A DNA stretch of 64,000 nt from Hyphomicrobiales bacterium (GCA_016710435.1 JADJVV010000001.1:3122501-3186500), one strand, 5' to 3'. Shown: positions 29,358-38,075, counted from the stretch's first letter. The notes: generated by a model not told the origin, from the letters alone. Program-made: numbers and translations.

Positions 29358-29990
29358 TCACACCTCGTCCCCATCCAGCAAGTTCTTCACGCCGCCGCGC
29401 CGGCCTTTTGGCACATAGAATCCGAAGCCCAGTTCCTTGATCAGTCCGCCAGCGAGTTTGTTCACTTTCTTCATCGAGCGCTGCAGGTGTTGCGGCGTGC
29501 TATCGCCTTTGCGCCGCCGCCCGAGGATCTCGTTCAGCACGAGTAGGTCGAGCACCGAGGACTGCACCCAGTCCAGATCCTTGCTGTAGCCCGCCACCCA
29601 CTTCAGCTTCACATCGCCATTCTTGAACAGGTGATCGGCGAGGCTGCGCGCCCCGAAGGCGCAAGCGCCGAGATACAGGCCGATGAATTGCGAGCCATCG
29701 CTTGCAGCGAGTGCGTTCCGCAGTTCGGTGCGGGTCAGGCGCTGCTCACCCTCGAAGTGCAGGCCGCCCTCGTCGCCATGCGAGGCAAAGTAGAGATATT
29801 TGCAATGCCGCAACGATCCGATGCGCGTGATGGCCTCTTTGGCCGCCTGCTCGGAATTCACCATCTCATAGTGATAGGTGTGGGGATTGTCGCAGTGGAT
29901 ATCGGCAATCAGGTCGAAAAAGCCCCGCACGGACACATTCGACCGGGCCCACCACCGCGTCTCCAGCACAGCAATGTTCGTATGCTTCAT
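29358..29990 (-). CDS. Stand-alone caspase-like protein (His-Cys dyad)
   Basis: 210 residues from ATG 29990. The pattern KYLYFASHGDEGGL (His71) and FIGLYLGACAFG (Cys110), each after a hydrophobic strand, is the His-Cys dyad arrangement of caspase-fold (clan CD) proteins. The later GYSKDLDWVQSSVLDLLVL segment matches, from memory, the DUF6642 type of small caspase-like domain. There is no signal peptide, no extra domain and no membrane segment, so a cytosolic protease or protease-like protein is likely. The C-terminus is basic (PKGRRGG). Upstream codons in frame lack a ribosome site. It lies downstream of the DUF11-repeat gene on the same strand, 211 bp apart. Substrate and role are unknown. 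Confidence 0.72.
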   Translation of the reverse strand: MKHTNIAVLETRWWARSNVSVRGFFDLIADIHCDNPHTYHYEMVNSEQAAKEAITRIGSLRHCKYLYFASHGDEGGLHFEGEQRLTRTELRNALAASDGSQFIGLYLGACAFGARSLADHLFKNGDVKLKWVAGYSKDLDWVQSSVLDLLVLNEILGRRRKGDSTPQHLQRSMKKVNKLAGGLIKELGFGFYVPKGRRGGVKNLLDGDEV

Positions 29991-30201
29991 CGCCAAGATA
30001 CTCGTCACAATACAGACAGGATGGGCTCGATGTCCGTCCACCAGACGGCACTGAACCCGTTGCATACGGTGACATTCCGCGCCCCAACATTCAATGCCGT
30101 CTTGCGCCGCGGAGTGAACCTTGAACGGGAAAACGGCGGGCCTGCACACGCATAGATTTTATCCCGTCACCCCCATCCGCCCGCTCCGGACGAAGTGCGG
30201 C

Positions 30202-32694
30202 CTACTGCGCGTCGATGTCGCCCTGCGTTACGTGGTAGGTGGCTGTGAACTGGAATGTTCCGGCTGGATTGAGCGAGGCCAAAAGCGCCGGCGAAGGCGT
30301 GGGCGGTGTGCCGGTGCCGCTGTGGGCGTCACCAACGGAGATATTGGTCATCGTCACATTGCCGGTGTTGGTGACGTCGTAATAGTAGGTGATGACGTCG
30401 CCCGGATCCGCCTGGCCGATGGTGCCGCCATCGGTGGTGATGACGAAGGACTTGTCGATGCTGAGTGTCGCCGTCTGCGAGATCGCCGTCGTCACCGCAG
30501 CCGAAGTCGTGGGCGCGGTCTGTGTCGTGTCGAAGGTCGCAGTATTGGAATAGGTGCCGCCGTTGTTCATGTCGGACAGCGACACGGTATAGGTCGCCCC
30601 ATAGAGCCAGACCTCGCCCACATCCACGGCGCCATCGCTGTCGGTGTCGCCAGACGAATAGCTTGGCCCGCTTGTGAGCGTCCGCGCGCTCCCGGCCTGG
30701 GTGAACGAGTCGGTGAGGCTGAGGCCCGTCAGCGTCTGATTGCCCGTGTTGCTGATGGTGATGAGCCAGGTGATCGTCTGGCCCGCCGCGGTGATAGGGT
30801 TGGGCCCACCCGTCTGCCCCTTCAGGATCGAGAACGAAGCCGTGCGCGAAACATTCGTGGTCACGGTGCCCGTGGTCGAAGGTGTGGTCTGTGCCGTGTC
30901 ATAGGTGGCACTGTTGGTGAAGTTGCCGATGCCGTCCATGTCCGTCTGCGGCACGGTGTAGGACGCCGCATAGGTCCACGTCTCGCCCACGTCGATGGCA
31001 GCATCGCTGTCCGTGTCGCCGCTCGCATAGCTGGGACCGCTCGTCAGCGTGCGCGCGGCGCCACCCAACTGGAAGGTATCGCTGATCGACAGTCCGTTGA
31101 GCGTCTGGTTGCCGCTGTTCACCACCGTGATGGTATATCCGAGCACCTGCCCCGCGGCCGTGATCGTGGCAGGCCCGGACGTCTTGGCCTTCGCCACGGT
31201 GAAGGAAGGAGACCGCGTGACGCTCGTCGTCACCGTGTTGGAAGTGACTGGCGCAGTCTGCGCCGTGTCGAATTGTGCGAGGTTGCTGTAGCTCCCCGTG
31301 CCATCAATGTCGGCTTGGGTCGTTGTATAGGTGGCGCTGTAGAGCCACGTCTCGCCCACGTCGATGGCGCCATCGGAATCAGTGTCGCCCGAGGTATAGG
31401 CCGGACCGCTGCTCAGGGTGCGAGCCGCACCACCAAGCTGGAACGTGTCACTCACCACAACGGGCGTCGTGAGCGTCTGGTTGCCCGTGTTGGCGATGGT
31501 CACGCGATAGGTCATCACCTGCCCCGCCGCCGTCACCGGGTTGGGGCCGGAGAACTGGCTTTTCACATTGGTGAACGAGGGCGAGCGCGTGACGCCGGTC
31601 GTCACCGTGTTGGAAGTGACTGGCGCGGTCTGCGCCGTGTCGAAGGTTTCGACATTAGTGAAGCTGCCGCTCGCGTCGATATCGGCCTGGGTCGACACAT
31701 AGCTCGCGGTGTAAGTCCAGATTTCACCCACATCAATGGCACCATCACTGTCGGTATCACCTGAGGAATAACTGGGACCGGCCGCCAGCGTCCGCCCCAC
31801 GCCACCCAACTGGAAGGTATCGCTCACCATCACCGGGCCAGTGAGTGTTTGGTTACCCGAATTGGCAACAGCAATCGTGTACGAAAGCGTCTGCCCCGCC
31901 GCTGTGATGGGTCCGCCCGCAGCGGGAAGCGCCTGGGCCTTGCTGTTGGTGAACGACGCCGTGCGCGTCACGTTTGTCGTCACCGTGTTGCTGGTCTTGG
32001 CGCCCGCCTGTGTGGTCGAATAAGCGGCCTGGTTGGTGTAGGATCCCGTGCCGTCCACGTCGGTCTGCGGCACCGTGTAGGTGGCTGCATAGATCCACGT
32101 CTCCCCCACATCGAGGGCGCCATCCGAATCCGTGTCGCCCGACGACAATGTGGGTCCCGCCGTCAGCGTGCGGGCGGCTCCGCCCAGCTGGAACGTGTCG
32201 GAGGTGAGCGAAGGCGACGTCAGCGTCACGTTGCCCGTATTGGCCACCGTGATGGAATAGCCGATGACGTTGCCAGCGGCCGTCACCGGCGATGGTCCGC
32301 TCGATTGCGCCTTCACAATCGTATAATTCGGCGTCTGCGTGATGGTCGTGGTGACCGTGTTGGACGTTTTCACCGCCACCTGCGCACATGCCCATGTCGA
32401 CACGTTGGTGAATGAGCCGCCTGTGTCGATGTTCGCCTGAGTGACGTTGTAGGTCACGGTATAGAGCCACGTCTCCGTATCCTGCACGATGCCGTCGCTG
32501 TTCGTGTCACCGGACGTCAGCGTCGGCCCCGATGTCGGCGTCAGCGTCGTGACACCGAGTTTCAGAGTGTCGGTGACCACAGGACTGGTGAGCACCGCGG
32601 TGCCGTTGTTGTCGACCGTGATCGTGTAAGTCAGGGTGCCGGGGGCGTTGATGGAACCGGCGCTCACCGCTTTTGAGATGGTGAAGTTGGGATT
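30202..32694 (-). repeat. Tandem array of six and a half DUF11-type repeats
   Basis: Coding repeats with a period of about 365-375 bp inside the large secreted gene. The units share conserved motifs but differ widely in between, so they are old protein-level duplications, not identical DNA copies. Confidence 0.85.
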
Positions 32695-33516
32695 GTCATT
32701 GTCGAAGATGGTGATGGTAGGCGGGGTCGCGCTGATGCCGGCATAGCCCGTGCCTGCTGCCGTGATGGTCGCGGGTGCGCAGGAATGCGTACCTTCGGCG
32801 GAGGCATCGTTGACCGCGGTCACCGTCACGGTCTGCGGCGTGGTGAAGTTGGCTGCCGTAAACGTAAGAGTCGTCGGCGCGAAGGTGCACTGGGAGGCGG
32901 GCGAACTCGCACCGATCGTGACGGTGACAGCCGAGCTGCCGGCTGGCGGACTGACGGGGCGAACCGTGAAAGCTGCCGTATCGCCGCCCTCGGTCGCCGT
33001 GGCATCGGTCACTGCAACGGATAGTGCCGAAAGGCCCCAGCGCAGGGTGAACGTGCCTGTCGCACCGCTTGAATAGGTGTCCACCTGAAAACGATAGGTG
33101 GTGCCGGACACCGCATTGAAGGAGAGGAAGCTGCCGTAATTGGCATTGACGGTGCTGTTGCAACCCGTCGTGTCATCGTTGGTTCCAACCGCCGTGAGGG
33201 CGTTCACGGCAGACCCCGTATACGCTGCCAGGGTCGTGTCGGTGTTCGTCACCGTCTCGGAGGTAATGTTGCAAGTGCCGATGGTGAAAAGGCCGGAGGC
33301 AGTCGCAGTCCAGGAATACCAATCTGAGGTGGTTGCACCACCGATGAAGTTGGGTTCGCCCGTTTCACCCGTCATGCCCGCGGTCGTCCCGGCAATACTT
33401 CCGGAGGAACCACTTAAGATTGTACCGGGGAACGTGTCGCTTGCCCATGCGCCAGCGGCTGCGGCGAACAACGCCACCCAGATCGCCACCAGCCATCTCA
33501 ACAACCACACAGACAT
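30202..33516 (-). CDS. Large secreted protein with DUF11-type repeats, C-terminally truncated
   Basis: 1104 residues. A signal peptide (to about residue 26, ending GAWA) is followed by a PPC-like region with four cysteines (about 40-160), a Calx-beta-like domain (about 167-275, ending ITIFDNDNP), then tandem DUF11-type Ig-like repeats. Six are complete, each about 120-125 residues, carrying ITAAGQ, VANTGNQTLT, SDTFQLGGAARTL, a Ca-site-like SGDTDSDGAIDVGETW, and ADIDGTGS. A seventh breaks off at GDIDAQ followed by a stop. No cell-wall or autotransporter anchor is present, and neither other frame continues the domain. It is probably an extracellular or surface adhesin-like protein that has lost its end. 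Confidence 0.85.
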   Translation of the reverse strand: MSVWLLRWLVAIWVALFAAAAGAWASDTFPGTILSGSSGSIAGTTAGMTGETGEPNFIGGATTSDWYSWTATASGLFTIGTCNITSETVTNTDTTLAAYTGSAVNALTAVGTNDDTTGCNSTVNANYGSFLSFNAVSGTTYRFQVDTYSSGATGTFTLRWGLSALSVAVTDATATEGGDTAAFTVRPVSPPAGSSAVTVTIGASSPASQCTFAPTTLTFTAANFTTPQTVTVTAVNDASAEGTHSCAPATITAAGTGYAGISATPPTITIFDNDNPNFTISKAVSAGSINAPGTLTYTITVDNNGTAVLTSPVVTDTLKLGVTTLTPTSGPTLTSGDTNSDGIVQDTETWLYTVTYNVTQANIDTGGSFTNVSTWACAQVAVKTSNTVTTTITQTPNYTIVKAQSSGPSPVTAAGNVIGYSITVANTGNVTLTSPSLTSDTFQLGGAARTLTAGPTLSSGDTDSDGALDVGETWIYAATYTVPQTDVDGTGSYTNQAAYSTTQAGAKTSNTVTTNVTRTASFTNSKAQALPAAGGPITAAGQTLSYTIAVANSGNQTLTGPVMVSDTFQLGGVGRTLAAGPSYSSGDTDSDGAIDVGEIWTYTASYVSTQADIDASGSFTNVETFDTAQTAPVTSNTVTTGVTRSPSFTNVKSQFSGPNPVTAAGQVMTYRVTIANTGNQTLTTPVVVSDTFQLGGAARTLSSGPAYTSGDTDSDGAIDVGETWLYSATYTTTQADIDGTGSYSNLAQFDTAQTAPVTSNTVTTSVTRSPSFTVAKAKTSGPATITAAGQVLGYTITVVNSGNQTLNGLSISDTFQLGGAARTLTSGPSYASGDTDSDAAIDVGETWTYAASYTVPQTDMDGIGNFTNSATYDTAQTTPSTTGTVTTNVSRTASFSILKGQTGGPNPITAAGQTITWLITISNTGNQTLTGLSLTDSFTQAGSARTLTSGPSYSSGDTDSDGAVDVGEVWLYGATYTVSLSDMNNGGTYSNTATFDTTQTAPTTSAAVTTAISQTATLSIDKSFVITTDGGTIGQADPGDVITYYYDVTNTGNVTMTNISVGDAHSGTGTPPTPSPALLASLNPAGTFQFTATYHVTQGDIDAQ

Positions 33517-33604
33517 CACACAAACTCAGAAAGCGACAGCGTATCCGCACGTGGTTAAAAATCCGCTATCACTCTTCTTCTGGTTGTGTCGCTGTGCCAA
33601 ATGC

Positions 33605-33632
33605 AAAAAGGCCGCCCCGGAAGGCGGCCTTT
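33605..33632 (-). terminator. Rho-independent terminator after rpsI
   Basis: A perfect 10-bp stem (AAAGGCCGCC with GGCGGCCTTT, six-base loop) followed on the minus strand by five T. It lies 22 bp after the rpsI stop and closes the rplM-rpsI operon. Confidence 0.93.
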
Positions 33633-33654
33633 CGCAACTGGTATGGGAAGCAGA

Positions 33655-34143
33655 TTAGCGCTTCGAGAACTGGAAGCGGCGACGGGCCTTGGCCCGGCCA
33701 TACTTCTTGCGTTCCACCGTGCGGCTGTCGCGCGTGAGGAAGCCGCCCTTCTTGAGGGCCGAACGCAGTTCCGGCTCGAAATTGGTAAGGGCACGGGCAA
33801 GGCCATGGCGCACTGCACCGGCCTGTCCGGAAAGACCGCCACCGACGACGGTGCAATCGATGTCCAGTTCGCTCAGGCGGTTCGACGTGACCAGCGGCTG
33901 CTGCACGATCATGCGCAGAACCGGGCGGGCGAAATACTGCTCGATCGCCTTGCCGTTGACGGTGATCTTGCCCTTGCCGCGCTTGACCCAGACGCGCGAC
34001 GTGGCGTCCTTGCGTCGGCCGGTGGCATAGGCGCGGCCCTGCTTGTCGAGCTTGGGCTTGGCCGGCGTGACAGGAGCCGCGGCCGGCGCGGAGCCGAGGC
34101 CCATGGCCTGGCCCAGGTTGGCGAGTGTTGTTGCTTCAGCCAT
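33655..34143 (-). CDS. rpsI: Small ribosomal subunit protein uS9
   Basis: 162 residues of uS9 with a roughly 35-residue N-terminal extension (MAEATTLANLGQAMG start, Ala/Pro-rich), which is common in alphaproteobacteria. The core begins AYATGRRKDATSRVW and ends with the universal SRTVERKKYGRAKARRRFQFSKR-like tail, whose terminal lysine-arginine reaches the ribosomal P site. It lies 6 bp after rplM. The ATG at 34143 is used; a TTG two codons earlier is out of context. Confidence 0.98.
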   Translation of the reverse strand: MAEATTLANLGQAMGLGSAPAAAPVTPAKPKLDKQGRAYATGRRKDATSRVWVKRGKGKITVNGKAIEQYFARPVLRMIVQQPLVTSNRLSELDIDCTVVGGGLSGQAGAVRHGLARALTNFEPELRSALKKGGFLTRDSRTVERKKYGRAKARRRFQFSKR

Positions 34144-34149
34144 GGTCAA

Positions 34150-34614
34150 TTAGCCCCTTGCAGAATTCTTGGCGTTCATGGCCTTCACGTCGAGCTTCAC
34201 AGGGTTCTGTGCCTCGTGCGGATGGGCGGCGCCCTTGTAGATGCGGAGATTGGTAAGCTGCTGGCGCTTCAGCGAAGCACCCGGCAGCATGCGGCGGACA
34301 GCGGCTTCGAGCACGCGGTCCGGATGCTTGCCATCGAGATAGTCCTTGGCGACCCGTTCCTTGATGCCGCCCGGGAAGCCCGTGTGCCAGTAGTACTTCT
34401 TCTGGTCGCGCTTCTTGCCCGTGAGCAGAACCTTCTCGCAATTGATGACGATGATGTTGTCACCGCAATCCATGGAGGGCGTGAAGGTGGTCTTGTGCTT
34501 GCCGCGGAGACGGTTGGCGATGACGGTGGCGAGACGGCCGACAACGAGGCCCTCCGCGTCGATCAGCACCCACTGCTTCTGGATGTCCGCAGCTTTTGCG
34601 GTATAGGTTTTCAT
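34150..34614 (-). CDS. rplM: Large ribosomal subunit protein uL13
   Basis: 154 residues of uL13, an early-assembling protein of the 50S subunit. The start MKTYTAKAADIQKQWVLIDA at 34614 is the family N-terminus, with VVGRLATVIANRLRGKHK and the middle HTGFPGGIKE segment also conserved. The longer frame upstream runs into the divergent promoter region and is not needed. It is co-transcribed with rpsI; the promoter must lie in 34615-34854, shared with the Pro/Ala-rich protein gene. Confidence 0.98.
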   Translation of the reverse strand: MKTYTAKAADIQKQWVLIDAEGLVVGRLATVIANRLRGKHKTTFTPSMDCGDNIIVINCEKVLLTGKKRDQKKYYWHTGFPGGIKERVAKDYLDGKHPDRVLEAAVRRMLPGASLKRQQLTNLRIYKGAAHPHEAQNPVKLDVKAMNAKNSARG

Positions 34615-34746
34615 CTCTGGAACTTTCAAAGTGGCCGGAAAACGAGAGACGCCATCTCTAACAATGGCGCCTGTTCGTCGCGGCTGATAGTCGAGGGCCC
34701 CCACCATGTCAACGGAAAGCGGCGTAAACAGGCGTTTTTTCTATGT

Positions 34747-34760
34747 GGTAACATATTACC
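34747..34760. promoter_or_regulatory. Short inverted repeat in the rplM divergent region
   Basis: GGTAA and TTACC flank CATA. It lies between the ribosomal-protein operon and the divergent secreted-protein gene and could be a regulator site or part of a -10 region; no stronger statement is possible. Confidence 0.3.
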
Positions 34761-34854
34761 CGCGCAGTTTACATTTTCCCTGAAAACACTGTCAATGCCA
34801 CTGGCACCCCGCCGCGTTGTCGCCTATCCTCCGCGCCGAATGGGAGATGGGCTC

Positions 34855-35706
34855 ATGCGTTCCGTGGGCTGCAAGGCCGGTCTGACAAGTGTGGCGTTGC
34901 TCGTCGCGTGGGGCATGGCCCCGGCGGCTTTTGCCCGTATTCCCGCTTCCACAGACCTCCCGCCCTTGCCCCCCAGCTATTGGGATGAATTCGTGTCACC
35001 GGACGAATCGGTGGCGCAGCAGACCCCCGCCGCCACGCCCGCGCCGGCCGTGCCTGCTCCGGCACCGCCGCCTGCCACCACAGCGCCGCCTGCTCCCCCT
35101 GCACCGGCTACCACACCTCCAGCCACGGCAGCCCCGGCGACTCCGCCTGGAACGCCGCCGGCAGCACCGGCACCTGGTGCCGCCCAGCAGGAACCCACTC
35201 CGGATGAAGTGCTTCCCGATCTCTCGCCGGAAGGTCAGGAAGGATTCAGCGTTGGCGAAATCCCGACTGTCGAGGTGGTGGAACTGACGCCCGACACCGC
35301 CCGCAAGGCCATGGATGCCTATGTGCTCGTCCACGACAAGTATAAGGACGCGCCGCTGGAGAACTACGAGAACCTCCAGGACTTCGTGGACCAGGACGCC
35401 CAGGGCAAGGCCTTCGAGGCCGACATCAAGAGCTTCGGCTTCGGCACAGCGAATGAGTGGAACACCACCATCACCACCGTCGGCTTCGCCTACACCAACC
35501 TCCTCGACGACCAGACGGCCGATCTCAAGCAGCAGATCGAGGAAGTGAAGAATGACACGGAAATGGCCCAGGACATGCGCGACCGTATGGTTCAGGCCCT
35601 CAGCGCCATGATCCCCTCGGACAACAACCGCAAGGTCGTGGACGAGATGATGAAGGATCCGGTCTACGCCGAAAAACTCAAGATGCTCGAGACCGAAGAG
35701 GAATGA
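34855..35706 (+). CDS. Secreted Pro/Ala-rich protein of unknown function
   Basis: 283 residues from ATG 34855, which has GGGAGATGGG upstream. A signal peptide (GLTSVALLVAWGMAPAAFA) is followed by a low-complexity stretch of about 75 residues built of Pro, Ala and Thr, then a conserved-looking acidic C-terminal part (about 160-283) with heptad-like spacing in DLKQQIEEVKNDTEM. The P/A/T region is a likely flexible linker crossing the periplasm or cell wall layer. I do not recognise the C-terminal domain. Its stop overlaps the enoyl-CoA hydratase start by 4 bp, an odd pairing of an exported protein with a cytosolic enzyme. Confidence 0.78.
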   Translation: MRSVGCKAGLTSVALLVAWGMAPAAFARIPASTDLPPLPPSYWDEFVSPDESVAQQTPAATPAPAVPAPAPPPATTAPPAPPAPATTPPATAAPATPPGTPPAAPAPGAAQQEPTPDEVLPDLSPEGQEGFSVGEIPTVEVVELTPDTARKAMDAYVLVHDKYKDAPLENYENLQDFVDQDAQGKAFEADIKSFGFGTANEWNTTITTVGFAYTNLLDDQTADLKQQIEEVKNDTEMAQDMRDRMVQALSAMIPSDNNRKVVDEMMKDPVYAEKLKMLETEEE

Positions 35707-36494
35707 CCACGCACCTGCGCATGGCGCGGGAAGGCGCAGTACTTCGTCTCACGCTGAACGACACGCCAACGCGCAACTCCCTCTCCGAAGCCATGATGGC
35801 CGAACTTCAGTCCGCGCTGGACGACGCGGAAGGAGACCATGCCATCGGTGCCATCATCATTGCAGCGGCTGGCGACGTCTTCTCCTCCGGTCACAATCTG
35901 AAACAGCTCACGGCCCGCCGCGCCGATGCGGACAAGGGCGAAGCCTATTTCGCTGCCCTCTTCGCCACATGCGCCCGGCTGATGACAAGCATCGCCCGCC
36001 ACCGCTGCGCCGTGATCGCCGAGGTGGATGGCCTCGCAAGTGCCGCCGGTTGCCAACTCGTCGCCACCTGCGACCTGGCGTACGGTTCTTCACGCGCCAG
36101 ATTTTGCACACCCGGTGTGAACATCGGGCTGTTCTGCTCCACGCCCATGGTGGCGCTGTCGCGCAATGTGCCCGCCAAACAGGCCATGGAAATGCTTCTG
36201 ACCGGTGACGTGATGAACGCCGATTTCGCCGCGCGCGCCGGACTGCTGAACGCCATCGTCCCGCAGAACGAATTGACAGCGCATGTCTCGGCACTGGCAC
36301 AGCGCATCGCCGGAAAATCCCAATCCGCCATCGCCTATGGCAAGCGCGCCTTCCACGAACAACGCGCCATGCCGCTGGAGGACGCCTACGCCTTCACGGC
36401 CACGGTGATGACTCGCAACATGCTCGACGGCGCGGCCTGCGAAGGCCTGGATGCCTTCATCAGCAAGCGCAAGCCGCACTGGCCCCCGCTGTGA
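35703..36494 (+). CDS. Enoyl-CoA hydratase/isomerase family protein (ECHDC3-like)
   Basis: 263 residues of the crotonase fold. The oxyanion-hole segments are FSSGHNLKQL (about 60-69) and VDGLASAAGCQLVATCDLAYGS (about 108-130); the standard second glutamate position reads CTPGVNIGLFCSTP, as in the ECHDC3 group, in which catalysis is not well characterised. It starts inside the previous stop and ends inside the next start, so it is part of a coupled run of four genes. Its substrate is not known. Confidence 0.88.
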   Translation: MTTHLRMAREGAVLRLTLNDTPTRNSLSEAMMAELQSALDDAEGDHAIGAIIIAAAGDVFSSGHNLKQLTARRADADKGEAYFAALFATCARLMTSIARHRCAVIAEVDGLASAAGCQLVATCDLAYGSSRARFCTPGVNIGLFCSTPMVALSRNVPAKQAMEMLLTGDVMNADFAARAGLLNAIVPQNELTAHVSALAQRIAGKSQSAIAYGKRAFHEQRAMPLEDAYAFTATVMTRNMLDGAACEGLDAFISKRKPHWPPL

Positions 36495-36940
36495 CACAGC
36501 CTCATGCGCCGCGCCTCAACTTCGTGACCCTTGGTGTGCGCGACCTCGCGGTATCCCGTTCGTTCTATGAAAGGCTCGGTCTCACACCGCACACAATGGG
36601 GAACGACTCCGTCGCCTTTTTCGATATCAATGGCACGGTGCTCGCCCTCTTCGGCCACGACAACCTCGCCGCCGATGCCGGGCTTGCACCAACGGTACCG
36701 CCCGCCTTCCGGGGCGTGAGCCTGGCCTGGAACGCCACAAGCGACCGCGAGGCCGACGCCATCTTTGCCCATGCGCTGGCCTGCGGCGCGACTGCCGTGA
36801 AACAGCCGCACAAGGTCTTCTGGGGCGGTTATTCAGGATACTTCGCTGATCCCGATGGCCATCTCTGGGAAGTGGCGCACAATCCCTTCATCACCATTGA
36901 CAGCAGCGGTCACGTCATTTTGCCGGCCACACCCCAATGA
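36491..36940 (+). CDS. VOC family (glyoxalase/dioxygenase-like) protein
   Basis: 149 residues with the paired beta-alpha-beta-beta-beta units of the vicinal oxygen chelate fold. LNFVTLGVRDLAVSRSFYERLG opens the domain, and GYFADPDGHLWEVAHNP, with the conserved metal glutamate, closes it. The GTG start at 36491 overlaps the preceding stop by 4 bp. It could be a metal-dependent isomerase or an antibiotic-resistance-like protein; the substrate is unknown. Confidence 0.9.
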   Translation: MTQPHAPRLNFVTLGVRDLAVSRSFYERLGLTPHTMGNDSVAFFDINGTVLALFGHDNLAADAGLAPTVPPAFRGVSLAWNATSDREADAIFAHALACGATAVKQPHKVFWGGYSGYFADPDGHLWEVAHNPFITIDSSGHVILPATPQ

Positions 36941-37470
36941 ACCACGACAGTTACAGCCCCGACTACATCCGAACCATCCTGCAGGAGGTCAAGACGATTG
37001 CCTTGGTCGGCGCATCCGCCAACACGGTGCGCCCCTCCTATCTTGTCACCAAGTATCTGATCGACAAAGGCTACACCGTCCATCCGGTGAACCCGGGCCT
37101 TGCCGGCCAGGAGTTGCTCGGCCGTCAGGTCTACGCAAGCCTTGCCGACATTCCCGGCCCCATCGACATGGTGGACATTTTCCGCAATGCCGATGCGGCA
37201 GCAGCCATTGTCGACGAGGCGCTGGCCTTGCCCGATAAGCCGAAAGTGATCTGGATGCAGTTGCAGGTGCGCAATGATGCCGCGGCCGCCAAGGCCGAGG
37301 CCGCCGGCCTGAAAGTCGTCATGAACCGCTGCCCCAAGATGGAATATGGCAAGCTCTCGGGCGAATGGGGTTGGGTCGGCGGCGATCCCGGCTTCATTTC
37401 GTCGCGCCGCCAGCAATTGCACGAGAGCGGACGCATGCAAAGCCTGGGACTCGGTGTAAAGAAGACGTAG
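36937..37470 (+). CDS. CoA-binding domain protein (YccU-like)
   Basis: 177 residues of the CoA_binding_2 fold. The Rossmann signature VKTIALVGASANTVRPSY, then the PVNPGLAG and MVDIFRNADAA segments, and the conserved MNRCPKMEY with its cysteine match the YccU family of small nucleotide- or CoA-binding proteins of unknown role. It overlaps the VOC gene by 4 bp and precedes the cytochrome b561 gene by 50 bp. Confidence 0.92.
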   Translation: MNHDSYSPDYIRTILQEVKTIALVGASANTVRPSYLVTKYLIDKGYTVHPVNPGLAGQELLGRQVYASLADIPGPIDMVDIFRNADAAAAIVDEALALPDKPKVIWMQLQVRNDAAAAKAEAAGLKVVMNRCPKMEYGKLSGEWGWVGGDPGFISSRRQQLHESGRMQSLGLGVKKT

Positions 37471-37520
37471 CGCATCATCGGGAACTGGCGCCGCGCCGCC
37501 GCAACACAATCGAGACGACC

Positions 37521-38075
37521 ATGACGACAGCACCTGCCCTCGCTTCCGCCAAATACACCAACGTGGCCATTGCACTCCACTGGATCATCGCGCTGCTGGT
37601 CCTGTTTTTGCTCTTTCCCGGCGAGGATTACATCAAGGTGCATCGCGGCGAATCCCTCGCGGGTTGGCAGCCCACGGCCCACGCGTCGCTGGGTATTCTC
37701 GTTCTCATCCTGAGCCTCGTGCGCATCGCCTGGCGGATCAGCCACCCCGCACCGCCGCTGCCGTCCATGCCGGGTTGGCAGGTGAAGGCCACCGCGGCGC
37801 TGCACGGCATGCTCTATCTGCTCACACTTCTCATTCCGCTTTTCGGCTGGATGGCCCTCGCCCCCTATGGCGCCGAACGCGTGAACCCCGAGGCTATCTC
37901 ATTCTTCAAACTCTTCCCGTTGGATGTCTGGCCAAACCTGGGGGAATGGACGGGCGAGTTGCATGAACTGACGGGCACTCTCGCCGAAATCCTCATTGCG
38001 CTTCATGTGCTGGCCGCCCTCAAGCACCAGTTCATCGACAAGGACGGCCTGATGCGGCGCATGATGTTCCGCTGA
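37521..38075 (+). CDS. Cytochrome b561 family protein
   Basis: 184 residues with four transmembrane helices. Heme-coordinating histidine candidates are in ALHWIIA, HASLGIL, LHGMLYL and HVLAALKHQF, the bacterial b561 (YodB/YceJ) pattern. It is a likely diheme b-type quinol:superoxide or electron-transfer protein of the inner membrane. The ATG at 37521 starts ahead of the first helix. Its longer frame upstream overlaps the CoA-binding gene and is not needed. Confidence 0.93.
   Translation: MTTAPALASAKYTNVAIALHWIIALLVLFLLFPGEDYIKVHRGESLAGWQPTAHASLGILVLILSLVRIAWRISHPAPPLPSMPGWQVKATAALHGMLYLLTLLIPLFGWMALAPYGAERVNPEAISFFKLFPLDVWPNLGEWTGELHELTGTLAEILIALHVLAALKHQFIDKDGLMRRMMFR

Noticed and set aside
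30150..30201. A frameshift continuing the last DUF11 repeat
   Set aside because: The two other frames after the stop run into stops within about 12-16 codons and show no repeat motif.
30121..31764. Long plus-strand frame rich in Arg/Gly inside the repeat gene
   Set aside because: It is antisense to the DUF11 repeats and its periodicity only mirrors them.
30202..32694. CRISPR or DNA-level satellite
   Set aside because: The units are long (about 370 bp), in frame and vary in sequence, so they are protein repeats.
33586..34854. Upstream extension of the Pro/Ala-rich protein across rpsI/rplM
   Set aside because: The extension is antisense to two ribosomal protein genes; the signal peptide and ribosome site at 34855 mark the real start.
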